DNA of 45,459 nt, taken from positions 1-45,459 of the forward strand of contig NZ_JAGGPW010000002.1 in NCBI RefSeq assembly GCF_018613655.1, given 5' to 3'. The stretch comes from Planococcus sp. ISL-109 (GTDB lineage Bacteria > Bacillota > Bacilli > Bacillales_A > Planococcaceae). The notes below the pieces were generated by a model. It made no database searches and was not told the DNA's origin. It saw only the letters and a program-made list of their open reading frames with translations. Positions 26,829 to 34,693 of this stretch are shown here, one piece after another (positions within the stretch are counted from its first letter, which is position 1; the number at the start of each line of letters is the position of its first letter). The position numbers and the translations under genes are program-made.

Positions 26829-29204
26829 TTATTTTACAAACTTAGATGTGTTTTCGATCGATACGCCTTGATAGTAAAACTTCAAAATCTGCTCAGCGCT
26901 CTGGCCTGCTTGCGCGCGGCGGTAAGAGCCCCACTGGCTCATGCCGATGCCGTGCCCAAACCCGCTCCCGTCCAATACAAAACGGTCTGCCGTATCCACG
27001 ACGTCAAAATCGACACTCTTCAAATTCGCTCCGCCTAGCAATGTCCGGAATGCGGTCATGCTTGGTGTGCTCCCTGCTTTATACGTTACGGACGCACGGT
27101 GCTTTTTCAATGACGAACCGATGTATTCATTGCTCGCAGTCTTCAAAGCGGTCGGAATGACCATTTCGCCGCCAAGATAATACGCTTGGTCTTTCGTCAA
27201 TTTGCTGATTTGCTCCATATGACTTGCAGGTAACCGCAACGGATCCGGGTGAAGCAATAAAATCGGTGAATTCGTTTTCGCTGCGAGCACCGATCCTGCG
27301 AGAGCATCCACGAAGGAGTAAGCGTTCCCGACTACTAAATTCTTGCCATTCATCGGCAATAAACGGTTAATCTCGATGCTTGTTGCTACGCGGTCTTGGC
27401 CGCTGATGCGGTCGCTCTGGATGCCGCGTTCAGCCAATGTGCCGGCTACCGCTTCCGGTACTGCCGACGTACCACCAATGATCGTCGCTTTTTCGGTTTT
27501 TTGTTCTTCCAGGAACGTTAAAGTGGACTCCGGACTTTTCGATCCCATGTGGATGATGATCGGCAATTGATGAGCAGCTGCATAAGCAGAAGCCGACAAG
27601 GCATCCGAAGAGTCATCTTTGCCTGTTGCGAACAGTACGGTTTTCATCTGTCCGATTTCTTTTGCAATCAATAGCGATGTTTCCGAACGGGTTTTCCCGG
27701 CTAAGCGTTTCGTGTTAAATCCTTTTTTCGTCAAAACGGCTTCGACTTCCGCAGAAATCGCTAAGGTTCCGCCCAATAAATAAATCGTGGCGCCTTGCAC
27801 GGTCTGTTCCTCGAGGAATTTCTCGACCACTGCCGGTAAACTTTCGCTTCTCGTCAGCAAGACCGGTGCGCCGTGTTTGTGCGCCAGAACCGTTCCGGCA
27901 AGGGCATCAGCCGGCACGTCGCCGCGGCCAAGAACGATGGCTGGAGCTTTTTCTGTTGCGAGCGTTTCTTTGGCAATTTCCACAGCAGTTTCATAGCGGC
28001 TTTTGCCGGACAGGGTTTTGGATGCTGCGCCCGCTGCCATGTCAAAACTTAACGCGCCATTTTTGCTGTTGCGGACATAATAATCCATATCGAGTGTGAT
28101 GCCTTTGACTTTCCCGGTATTGCCGTAAGTTTCTGTTTGGATTTGATTGATGGATGCAATTTTAATGGATTCCACGTTCGGATCTTTTGCTTTCGCTTTG
28201 GCGAGCAAATCCTTTTTAAAGTTCGTGAACGCCGTTTTACTTTGCTCGTTGACGAGTCCACCGTTCAAGTTATGTTCGGCGGTCGTCTGCCACCAAACTG
28301 CCGGCATCATCAAATCGGCGGTTGCCGGCAATTGCTGTTTCAGCCAATTCAACTTCCAGACGACATTGTTCGTATCAAAAGGATCTTTTTGTGAAGTGGA
28401 CAAATACGGCAATTTGCTAGACCAGTATTGTTCCGGCAGTTCGGTTTGCCCTCCGTTGCTCGATGAGAAATAGGCAGTGACAAAGCCGGTTTGGCCGTTT
28501 GCTTGTTTATATGTTAAAATCTGTCCTTTTGTTTCATCGACAGCGCGGTTCGTATGCTGATAAGCGGATTGGTACTTCGGGGACAAGGGATCCCAAATAA
28601 ATCCTTTATACACTTGAAACGTTGTCGTGTCATCGATTTCGAGTGAGTTTTGGTTCATTTTGGAAAAGACGTAGGATCTGGCGGTGATGGCTTGGGCTTT
28701 CAATGATTCCATCCCACCACTCGCGCCCCAACTCGCCGGGCTTTCAGACGGCACGACGCCTTTCAAGTAATCTTCAAATTGCAACGAGTTGACCGGCTGC
28801 ATCCGTGTCGTGCCGGACATGCGGAATTGAATCGTTCCCATGTATGGGTAGATCGTGCTCGTGCCTGTTTTGTAGAGATAGATATGATTGGCTTTTGAAT
28901 AGGCGACCGGTTCGACCGTTACGGTAGCGAGTCCGCTTTTCAGCGTTTTGCTGCCTTTTTTTAAGACCAGTTTGCCGGATACAACTTGAACGCTGTAACG
29001 GACCCCTTTTTCCAATTGGACTGTTTTGTCTTCTTGAAGCTGCGAACTTCCGCGTGGCGTAAAGTCATAGCTGGTGGCTGTCCCCAAATTATTGGTCAGC
29101 CGAACTTTGACCGTAAAATCATCATTGGCTGATGCGTTTGCCGCGCCTCCGATCAGCACACCGATAAACATTAACATCGCTAAACCATTCAATAAGATTT
29201 TCAC
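26829..29204 (-). CDS. SpoIID/LytB-domain protein interrupted by three CWB2 modules
   Basis: A 791-aa secreted protein, probably a lytic transglycosylase-type or amidase-enhancer wall protein. GTG 29204, with AGGGGG 7 nt upstream; signal peptide 1-26. SpoIID N-part about 120-390: FEDYLKGVVPSE (conserved Glu154), ESLKAQAITARSY, ETKGQILTY, TAYFSSSNGG. Residues about 396-685 are three CWB2 modules (SGKSRYETA onward). The SpoIID fold then resumes at about 695-785 with FRTLLG...LKS, GSGFGHGIGMSQWGSYRRA and ILKFYYQGV. In B. subtilis LytB the CWB2 repeats precede an unbroken SpoIID domain, so the nested order here is unusual. Key SpoIID motifs on both sides of the insert are intact, so it is likely functional. 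It is followed by its own terminator. Confidence 0.9.
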   Translation of the reverse strand: MKILLNGLAMLMFIGVLIGGAANASANDDFTVKVRLTNNLGTATSYDFTPRGSSQLQEDKTVQLEKGVRYSVQVVSGKLVLKKGSKTLKSGLATVTVEPVAYSKANHIYLYKTGTSTIYPYMGTIQFRMSGTTRMQPVNSLQFEDYLKGVVPSESPASWGASGGMESLKAQAITARSYVFSKMNQNSLEIDDTTTFQVYKGFIWDPLSPKYQSAYQHTNRAVDETKGQILTYKQANGQTGFVTAYFSSSNGGQTELPEQYWSSKLPYLSTSQKDPFDTNNVVWKLNWLKQQLPATADLMMPAVWWQTTAEHNLNGGLVNEQSKTAFTNFKKDLLAKAKAKDPNVESIKIASINQIQTETYGNTGKVKGITLDMDYYVRNSKNGALSFDMAAGAASKTLSGKSRYETAVEIAKETLATEKAPAIVLGRGDVPADALAGTVLAHKHGAPVLLTRSESLPAVVEKFLEEQTVQGATIYLLGGTLAISAEVEAVLTKKGFNTKRLAGKTRSETSLLIAKEIGQMKTVLFATGKDDSSDALSASAYAAAHQLPIIIHMGSKSPESTLTFLEEQKTEKATIIGGTSAVPEAVAGTLAERGIQSDRISGQDRVATSIEINRLLPMNGKNLVVGNAYSFVDALAGSVLAAKTNSPILLLHPDPLRLPASHMEQISKLTKDQAYYLGGEMVIPTALKTASNEYIGSSLKKHRASVTYKAGSTPSMTAFRTLLGGANLKSVDFDVVDTADRFVLDGSGFGHGIGMSQWGSYRRAQAGQSAEQILKFYYQGVSIENTSKFVK

Positions 29205-29254
29205 TCTATTTCCCCCTAGTCTTTCATTTGGATGAACACTCTCTATTTTTTAAC

Positions 29255-29309
29255 AGTATATTCTAGATTTTTACTAAAAGGTACATAAATTTTTATAAAT
29301 TTATGTAAA
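29255..29309 (-). promoter_or_regulatory. Possible PhoP-like boxes plus -10 for the SpoIID/CWB2 gene
   Basis: Minus strand: TTTACA (29304-29309), TTTATA (29294-29299), TTTATG (29284-29289), TTTAGT (29273-29278), steps of 10, 10 and 11 bp, then 12 nt to TATACT (29255-29260). It is looser than the nuclease and nucleotidase sites, in AT-rich sequence where chance matches are easier. Confidence 0.4.
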
Positions 29310-29367
29310 TTATTCTGCTAAACTGATCACTTTCGATTTGATTTTATGATCGTGGAAATCTTAAAGC

Positions 29368-29392
29368 AAAAAAAAATGGCCGCAGCCATTTT
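29368..29392 (-). terminator. Terminator of the NlpC/P60 gene
   Basis: Stem AAAATGGC/GCCATTTT (29373-29380 with 29385-29392, 4-nt loop) followed by a long T-run on the minus strand, immediately after the stop codon. Confidence 0.9.
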
Positions 29393-30784
29393 TTAATCTG
29401 TATACGAACGGATGGCGACGATTTTTTTGTCCCAATGTCCCCAAGATGTTGCAAGCGGTGTGATGGTCACGCCCGTGCTCGTTCCAGCATGGATGATTTT
29501 CCCATCGCCGACATAAATTCCAGCGTGAGATGCTAGTGTCGGTGTGCTTCTGACCAGGTCAAGCAAGACGATATCGCCCGGTTTGACGTTCGCATAGCTG
29601 ACCGGCTTGCCGGCTTGCGCCATTAACGCTGTTGTTCTTGGAATGCTGATGCCTTTTTGATTGAACACATACATCAAATAGCCCGAGCAATCAAAGCCAG
29701 ACGTTGTCGTACCGCCCCAGCGATATGGGACGCCCATGTATTTTTTCGCTTCTGTAATAATGTCCGCACGGATATCAACAGACGGTTTGACGATCGGTGT
29801 CGGTGTGGCTGCCGGTTTCGGATTCGGGTTCAGCGCTTCTTTGGAAACCGCCACTTCCCCACCGATCACGATCAAGTTGCTAACATTTTTATTGTTGATG
29901 ACATCTTTGGTCGACGATGGCAAAGCCGATTGGCGAACCAATAGGATCGGTTTTTTCTGTTTTCCACCAAGTGCAGAACCTGTCAAAGCATCGGCGAATT
30001 GCTGGCCGGAAGCAACCAATGAATCGGTCACTGTGCCTGGGTATAATTTGGCGACGACGGCTGCAGCTGTTGCGTAGCGGTCTTTTCCTGAAATCCGTTG
30101 AACTGCCGCTGTTTCATCGATTTTATCGTAGACAGCTTTGCTGACGGCACCTTCTCCACCAACTACCGTGACAGTTTTATAGCTCTTGAGTGTAGCTTCG
30201 ACTTCTTTGGATAGTTTATTGCCGGATGTCAGCAAAATCGGCTTGCCTGTTTCAGCAGCATGAGAAGCAATTGCCAAGGAATCCGCATAGCCGGCGCCGC
30301 TTGCGACGATGGCTGAGGAGCCGCCTACTTCTTTAGCGATTAATGCTGAAGTTTCGGAGCGGTTGCTGCCGGCAATCCGGTCGACGTTCAAGCCATTCGC
30401 TTCAAGTTGAGTGACTACTTTTTTCGAAATCGCGATTTCTCCGCCAAGGATTGTCGCATTCTTTGCCCCGAGACGCCCGATTTCCGACATGATGGAAGCC
30501 GGTACGCTATCTTTTCTGACTAGCAGAATCGGTGCATTTAATTTTTTGGCAAGCGGTGCACCTGCTAGCGCATCTGGGTAGTTATCGCCGATAACGATTA
30601 CCACGTTGTTTGTGCTGTGGTATCCCCAACCTGCACGTGAAACTTGTATTGCCGTTTCATAGCGATCAGCGCCTGAAATCCGATCGAATTTTTCAAACAC
30701 GCTAGCTTCTGAATTGGAAGCAAATGCGGACATAGATAATGCTGTTGCGGCGATCATTGTTCCGAACCATTTTATCTTTTTCAT
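29393..30784 (-). CDS. NlpC/P60 peptidoglycan endopeptidase with three N-terminal CWB2 modules
   Basis: A 463-aa secreted hydrolase. Signal peptide 1-27 (SEA cleavage region). Three CWB2 modules at about 34-316, each opening with R(I)(S/A)G-x-x-R. A Pro-rich linker 319-335. NlpC/P60 domain 339-463 with Cys366 (GFDCSGY), His420 (ASHAGIY) and His432 (IIHAG), so the cysteine peptidase is intact. Such enzymes cut gamma-D-Glu-diamino acid bonds in stem peptides. ATG 30784 is preceded by AGGGGG at a rather long 12 nt. It is transcribed alone; the 21-bp motif shared with the amidase lies 74 nt upstream. Confidence 0.92.
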   Translation of the reverse strand: MKKIKWFGTMIAATALSMSAFASNSEASVFEKFDRISGADRYETAIQVSRAGWGYHSTNNVVIVIGDNYPDALAGAPLAKKLNAPILLVRKDSVPASIMSEIGRLGAKNATILGGEIAISKKVVTQLEANGLNVDRIAGSNRSETSALIAKEVGGSSAIVASGAGYADSLAIASHAAETGKPILLTSGNKLSKEVEATLKSYKTVTVVGGEGAVSKAVYDKIDETAAVQRISGKDRYATAAAVVAKLYPGTVTDSLVASGQQFADALTGSALGGKQKKPILLVRQSALPSSTKDVINNKNVSNLIVIGGEVAVSKEALNPNPKPAATPTPIVKPSVDIRADIITEAKKYMGVPYRWGGTTTSGFDCSGYLMYVFNQKGISIPRTTALMAQAGKPVSYANVKPGDIVLLDLVRSTPTLASHAGIYVGDGKIIHAGTSTGVTITPLATSWGHWDKKIVAIRSYTD

Positions 30785-30857
30785 ATGCGTTTTCTTCCCC
30801 CTATTATTATCAGTCTGATTTTCTGTATTTATTAGACAATTTATTCATCTTAATAAC

Positions 30858-30878
30858 ACAGAGTTTATCACTGAATTT
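30858..30878 (-). promoter_or_regulatory. Conserved 21-bp motif upstream of the NlpC/P60 gene
   Basis: Plus-strand ACAGAGTTTA, two bases, ACTGAATTT; 19 of 21 bases match the site upstream of the amidase (23299-23319), in the same orientation relative to the gene. Confidence 0.5.
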
Positions 30879-30913
30879 GCGAGAGGAATATTACGTTTGT
30901 GTTACAAGGACAG

Positions 30914-30947
30914 CAAAAAGCCTCTTGAGCGACCACTCAAAAGGCTT
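30914..30947 (-). terminator. Terminator of the ManNAcA-polymer operon
   Basis: Stem AAGCCTTTTGAG/CTCAAGAGGCTT on the minus strand (30918-30947, one mismatch) followed by TTTTTGC. It lies about 75 nt after the GT4 stop codon. Confidence 0.85.
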
Positions 30948-31022
30948 ACAAATCCGCGCCATGTATAGGCTTAACGGTGTATTTACTGGAATTGGGTTGA
31001 TTAAAAAAACAGTCTTATTTAC

Positions 31023-32129
31023 CTAGTTTACCTTTAAAACCTTCGAATAAACTGTGTGGATGTCCCGTTGTAGATTTTCGTTGGAAAATCTTTCTTTTGC
31101 AAAGCTCCTAAGCTGGTGCCCCATTTCTTCGGTATCGGTCGCCGTGTCCATGGCTTGTTCGATGGCGTACATGAGCGCATCGGCGCGACCCGGTTCGACA
31201 ATCCATCCAGTCTTTCCTGGATCTACCAGTGCCGGCACACCTCCGACATTTGTTGAAATGACGGGTGTGGCCATATCCGCTGATTCCAATAAGACGAGCG
31301 GGAAACTTTCGCTATGCGATGTCAATAAAGATACATCTGCCGCGTACAGCAATTCGTCCACATCATCCCGTTTCCCTAAGAAGGCGACGCGGTCTTGAAG
31401 GCCGAGTTTTTCCGCTTGCTGCTCCAATTTCATGCGTAAATCCCCTTCACCGATGACCCACAGTTTCCAAGGCGCTTTACCGGTTTTAGCGAAAGCTTCG
31501 AGCAAAATATCATGTCCTTTCACCGGATGAAGGCGGGCGACTATGGCAAAGACAAAGTCTTCTGGATGTGCACCGAGCGACTCACGTATCGCTTGTTTAT
31601 CAAACGCTGGCAAGGTTTTGTGAAAATTTATGCCATTAAAGACAGAGGTGATTTTTTTCGGTTCTACCCCCATTTGGATGAGCATATCTTTGAATTTTTC
31701 CGATACGGCAAACAAATGGTCTGCCCGCCTCATCGCGCGCTGATTGAGCATGGTGAAGATTTTAGCGAGCGGTTTCGGCTGATGCAAAAAGTCCAAAGTC
31801 GGATCGCTATGAACTGTGATGAACCACGGCATTCCGAGTTTTTTGTAAATCGAATTGATCAGGAAATTCGCCCGTGCCCCGTGGGAGTGGACAAGTGAAA
31901 AACCGCCAATTTTTAAAAACGACAGGATTTTCTTCCCTGTGGACCGGTCGAAACGGCTGCTTTGCCCGATGACGGTGACGGGAATTCCCGCCTTTCGTGC
32001 GTCTTCTGCAAAAGCACCTTCCGTCAAAAGCAGCAACTCTGCTTCTACGGGAGAGTTGGTCAAAAGCTGCACTAAATGCTTTTTCGAACCACCTGTTTCT
32101 CCGCCACTGATGATGTGCAATACTTTCAT
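31023..32129 (-). CDS. GT4-family (GT-B) glycosyltransferase
   Basis: A 368-aa cytosolic or membrane-associated transferase. The N-terminal domain has the glycine-rich donor loop GGETGGSKKH. The C-terminal domain has VARLHPVKGHDILLEA, LGKRDDVDELL and the E-x7-E motif ESFPLVLLE, then VGGVPALV. Retaining GT4 enzymes such as TuaC build wall polymers. It overlaps the TagA/WecG-type gene by one base (TGATG), so the two are translationally coupled. It probably adds the next sugar to the lipid-linked chain; donor and acceptor are unknown. Confidence 0.9.
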   Translation of the reverse strand: MKVLHIISGGETGGSKKHLVQLLTNSPVEAELLLLTEGAFAEDARKAGIPVTVIGQSSRFDRSTGKKILSFLKIGGFSLVHSHGARANFLINSIYKKLGMPWFITVHSDPTLDFLHQPKPLAKIFTMLNQRAMRRADHLFAVSEKFKDMLIQMGVEPKKITSVFNGINFHKTLPAFDKQAIRESLGAHPEDFVFAIVARLHPVKGHDILLEAFAKTGKAPWKLWVIGEGDLRMKLEQQAEKLGLQDRVAFLGKRDDVDELLYAADVSLLTSHSESFPLVLLESADMATPVISTNVGGVPALVDPGKTGWIVEPGRADALMYAIEQAMDTATDTEEMGHQLRSFAKERFSNENLQRDIHTVYSKVLKVN

Positions 32130-32851
32130 CAGCGCTTTCCGCCTTTATCCCGGACTGCTTTCATCAGAAATTGAGGAAGTGCCATTTGGCGCTTGATGCG
32201 AGTCGGCTGGCTCAACAGCCGGAACAGCCATTCTGTTCCTGTGTTCAAAAACAGTTTTGGCGCACGTTTAACGTTGCCGCTATAGACGTCGAAACTGCCG
32301 CCTACCCCTTGGAAAATATTGACGTTCAGCTTGTTCATATGTTCACGGATAAACAGTTCCTGCTTCGGGCTGCCAAGTGCGACAAATAGGATTTGCGGGT
32401 TGACTTCGTTGATCGCCTCGATGATTTTGGCTGGATCTTTCTCATAACCATCCAGCGTGCCGGCGATGACCAGGTTCGGATATTTCGCCTGAATGTTTTG
32501 CGCCGCCAGTTCGACAGTCGCTTTTTTCGCGCCGTACATGAATATACGGTGGTGATGTTTATCGGCAAGCTGAAGCAGCGCATCCATCATGCCGATGCCC
32601 GTGACACGTTCACGGATCGCGCCACCGCGCATGCGGGAAGCGATTTTGATGCCGACTCCGTCCGGAATCTGATACGTTGATTCGTTCAATAATGCCCGGA
32701 GTGCCGGGTCTTTTGAAGCCATCATGACTTTTTCTGGATTGATCGCGACAATGCGTGATTTGCGCCCTATTTCGATATCGGTTTGGATCTTGTCGAGCAG
32801 CTGCTTTTCGGTTTCTTGATTGACTGTGACGCCTAGAATTTCTTCCTTCAT
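32129..32851 (-). CDS. WecG/TagA/CpsF-family (GT26) glycosyltransferase
   Basis: About 240 aa. ATG 32851 is chosen because GGAGG lies 9 nt before it; an in-frame ATG 7 codons earlier sits upstream of that site. Family motifs: INPEKVMMASKD, YQIPDGVGI, RERVTGIGMMDAL, VALGSPKQE and GVGGSFDVYSG. Relatives add ManNAc (TagA) or ManNAcA (WecG) to undecaprenyl-PP-GlcNAc as the second sugar of wall teichoic acid linkage or enterobacterial common antigen. The UDP-ManNAc dehydrogenase next door favours ManNAcA as donor here; that is an inference. Confidence 0.92.
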   Translation of the reverse strand: MKEEILGVTVNQETEKQLLDKIQTDIEIGRKSRIVAINPEKVMMASKDPALRALLNESTYQIPDGVGIKIASRMRGGAIRERVTGIGMMDALLQLADKHHHRIFMYGAKKATVELAAQNIQAKYPNLVIAGTLDGYEKDPAKIIEAINEVNPQILFVALGSPKQELFIREHMNKLNVNIFQGVGGSFDVYSGNVKRAPKLFLNTGTEWLFRLLSQPTRIKRQMALPQFLMKAVRDKGGKR

Positions 32852-32876
32852 GTGGATTGTTCCTCCATGCAAAACC

Positions 32877-32900
32877 GCATTTTCAAAAAATTGAAAATGC
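32877..32900 (-). terminator. Intercistronic hairpin, possible attenuator, between dehydrogenase and GT26 genes
   Basis: A perfect 10-bp stem (GCATTTTCAA/TTGAAAATGC, 4-nt loop) directly after the dehydrogenase stop. On the minus strand it is followed by GGTTTTGC, a poor U-run, so it may only partly terminate or may protect the upstream message. Confidence 0.5.
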
Positions 32901-32910
32901 GCCGTGTATT

Positions 32911-34188
32911 TTATTTTTTCGGATTGCCTTTGCCGTCGCCGAGGCGATAAACCGTGAAACCGGCTCTTTCGTAAGCTTCGCGGCTAATGGCATTTTTCGT
33001 ATCGAAAATGGTTTGGTTGCGCATCGTTTTGCCGAGCGTCTCCGGGCTGTATTGTTTGAATGCTTTGTGATCGGTCAAGATGACGATCAAGTCTGCCCCT
33101 TCAACTGCCTCGTCGTACGATTGCGTCTGAAACGGCGCTTTGTTTTCTTTGACATGCGGGTCGAATGAAGAAATGCGCAAGTTTTTCGCTTTCAAATACT
33201 CTAGCACTTCCATAGATGGGCTTTCGCGGATGTCGTCGATATTGCCTTTAAAGGCCAGGCCAAATACCGCGACTTTCGCGTCATCGATGTCTTTGAGAAT
33301 ATCGTCGATTTTGTCTGCCGTATATTGCGGCATGCCGTCGTTTGTGTTGCGGGACAGATGGATGATCTTCGAAAGGTCCTTTTCTTTTTCCACAAGGAAC
33401 CACGGATCGACCGCGATGCAATGTCCGCCCACACCAGGGCCCGGCAAGTGGATGTTGACGCGCGGGTGGTGATTGGCAAGGCGGATTGCTTCCCAAGCAT
33501 CGACCCCGACGCTATCTGAGATTTTCGCAATTTCGTTGGCGAACGCAATATTGACGTCGCGGTATGTGTTTTCCATGACTTTGACCATTTCAGCAGTCGT
33601 CGCATCCGTTAAAATGAACGCGCCTTTAACGAATGATTCATAATAAACTTGCGTGCGTTTTGAAGATTCTTCGTTGATGCCGCCAATGATGCGGTCGTTT
33701 TTCACGAGCTCTTCGAATACTTTGCCTGGAATGACGCGTTCAGGGGAATGCGAAACAAACAGTTCTGTCCCGATCTCCAAGTTGCTCTTCACAAGAATCG
33801 GCATCATGACGTCTAGTACCGTACGCGGAGGAACAGTCGATTCCAATACGACGAGGTCGCCTTTTTTCAGGAACGGCACGATTGACTCTGTCGCTGCACG
33901 GATATAATCCATATTGGCTGTTTTGTCTTCTGAAATCGGAGACGGTACAGCAATGATGAACATTTCCGCTTCGGCAGGTTTTGTCGATACTGTAAATGTT
34001 CCTTTTTCCAAAGCTTTGTTCAAATAATCCTGAAGAAACGGCTCTTCGATGTGGATCTGCCCTGCAGACAGCATTTCAACCGCTTTTTCGTTGACGTCCA
34101 CTCCGTGAACTTCGTAACCGTGGTTTGCGAACATAACAGCTGTCGGCAAACCGATATATCCTAATCCAACTACACAGATTTTTTCCAT
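32911..34188 (-). CDS. wecC: UDP-N-acetyl-D-mannosamine dehydrogenase-type nucleotide-sugar dehydrogenase
   Basis: About 425 aa; oxidises the C6 of a UDP-sugar with NAD+, twice, to the uronic acid. ATG 34188 with GAGGAG 10 nt upstream (six codons into the longest frame). Rossmann GLGYIGLP at 8-15; SHSPERVIPG; KVMENTYRDVNIAFANE; catalytic Cys257 in GGHCIAVDPWF. The HCIAVDPWF and SPERVIPGK wording is that of WecC/MnaB-type UDP-ManNAc dehydrogenases rather than UDP-glucose dehydrogenase (TuaD). No UDP-GlcNAc 2-epimerase gene (mnaA) is in the window and it must be elsewhere. It leads the operon to the GT26 and GT4 genes. Confidence 0.88.
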   Translation of the reverse strand: MEKICVVGLGYIGLPTAVMFANHGYEVHGVDVNEKAVEMLSAGQIHIEEPFLQDYLNKALEKGTFTVSTKPAEAEMFIIAVPSPISEDKTANMDYIRAATESIVPFLKKGDLVVLESTVPPRTVLDVMMPILVKSNLEIGTELFVSHSPERVIPGKVFEELVKNDRIIGGINEESSKRTQVYYESFVKGAFILTDATTAEMVKVMENTYRDVNIAFANEIAKISDSVGVDAWEAIRLANHHPRVNIHLPGPGVGGHCIAVDPWFLVEKEKDLSKIIHLSRNTNDGMPQYTADKIDDILKDIDDAKVAVFGLAFKGNIDDIRESPSMEVLEYLKAKNLRISSFDPHVKENKAPFQTQSYDEAVEGADLIVILTDHKAFKQYSPETLGKTMRNQTIFDTKNAISREAYERAGFTVYRLGDGKGNPKK

Positions 34189-34297
34189 TTCGTTAATTCT
34201 CCTCAATTACCAGTAAATTTTTTATTGCCAGCCCTGATGGCCAGATCGATTGTGAACAAAGACTAGCTAAGCTGAACTTTTACTTTTTACCTATCGA

Positions 34298-34450
34298 AAT
34301 TCCGCAAAACCGCTACGAGAGAACTCTGTTCGAGCATCGCAAATGAATGCGCTCAGTGAACTTCGCGCATTCATTCCTTGCGGGGTCTCGGCTGTCTCGT
34401 CGCTGAAAAGAGCACTGCTCCCTTGGGAGTCTCCGCAGTTTTGCTCCATT
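34298..34450 (+). repeat. Family-C repeat, copy C2
   Basis: It shares TTCCGCAAAACC at the left, GTCGCTGAAAAGAGC and CCTTGGGAGTCTCCG at the right with the copy at 42.2-42.43 kb, and the AATGAATGCGCTCAG/CATTCATTCC pair with the copy at 45.1-45.28 kb. Confidence 0.7.
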
Positions 34451-34473
34451 TTTCTTCATCACATTGTGAACTA

Positions 34474-34495
34474 ATGATAGTTCATAAACTATCAT
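34474..34495. promoter_or_regulatory. Perfect 9-bp inverted repeat upstream of the polymer operon
   Basis: ATGATAGTT, four bases, AACTATCAT. There is no U-run on either side, so it looks more like an operator than a terminator. It lies about 290 nt before the dehydrogenase start. Confidence 0.35.
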
Positions 34496-34654
34496 AAAAA
34501 TAAACAGCGATGACAAATGTATTTGTATATTTTTAAACATATAGCTAATATCAATAGTTCATTCTACCATAGCATGGCCTCAGGCAGAAATCGTTTTAGT
34601 GTATTTTTCATTACGGTTTCGTTACAGGACGCACCGCAGTCTGGGTGGTTCCCA

Positions 34655-34685
34655 TGAAAAAACCTCTTCCGCAGCAACGGAAGAG
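34655..34685 (-). terminator. Terminator of the AgcS-type symporter gene
   Basis: Stem CTCTTCCG/CGGAAGAG (34664-34671 with 34678-34685, 6-nt loop) followed on the minus strand by G and six T. Confidence 0.92.
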
Positions 34686-34693
34686 ACCCGTGA

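Larger units (their letters stand above)
34189..34655. other. Intergenic leader of the polymer operon with family-C repeat
   Basis: No gene is seen. 34298-34450 is a family-C repeat (ccgcaaaaccgctacgag, gcaaatgaatgcgctcag, cattcattccttgcggggtc, cttgggagtctccgcag). 34450-34620 is AT-rich and contains the palindrome at 34474-34495 and probably the operon promoter, which I could not place with confidence. Confidence 0.6.
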
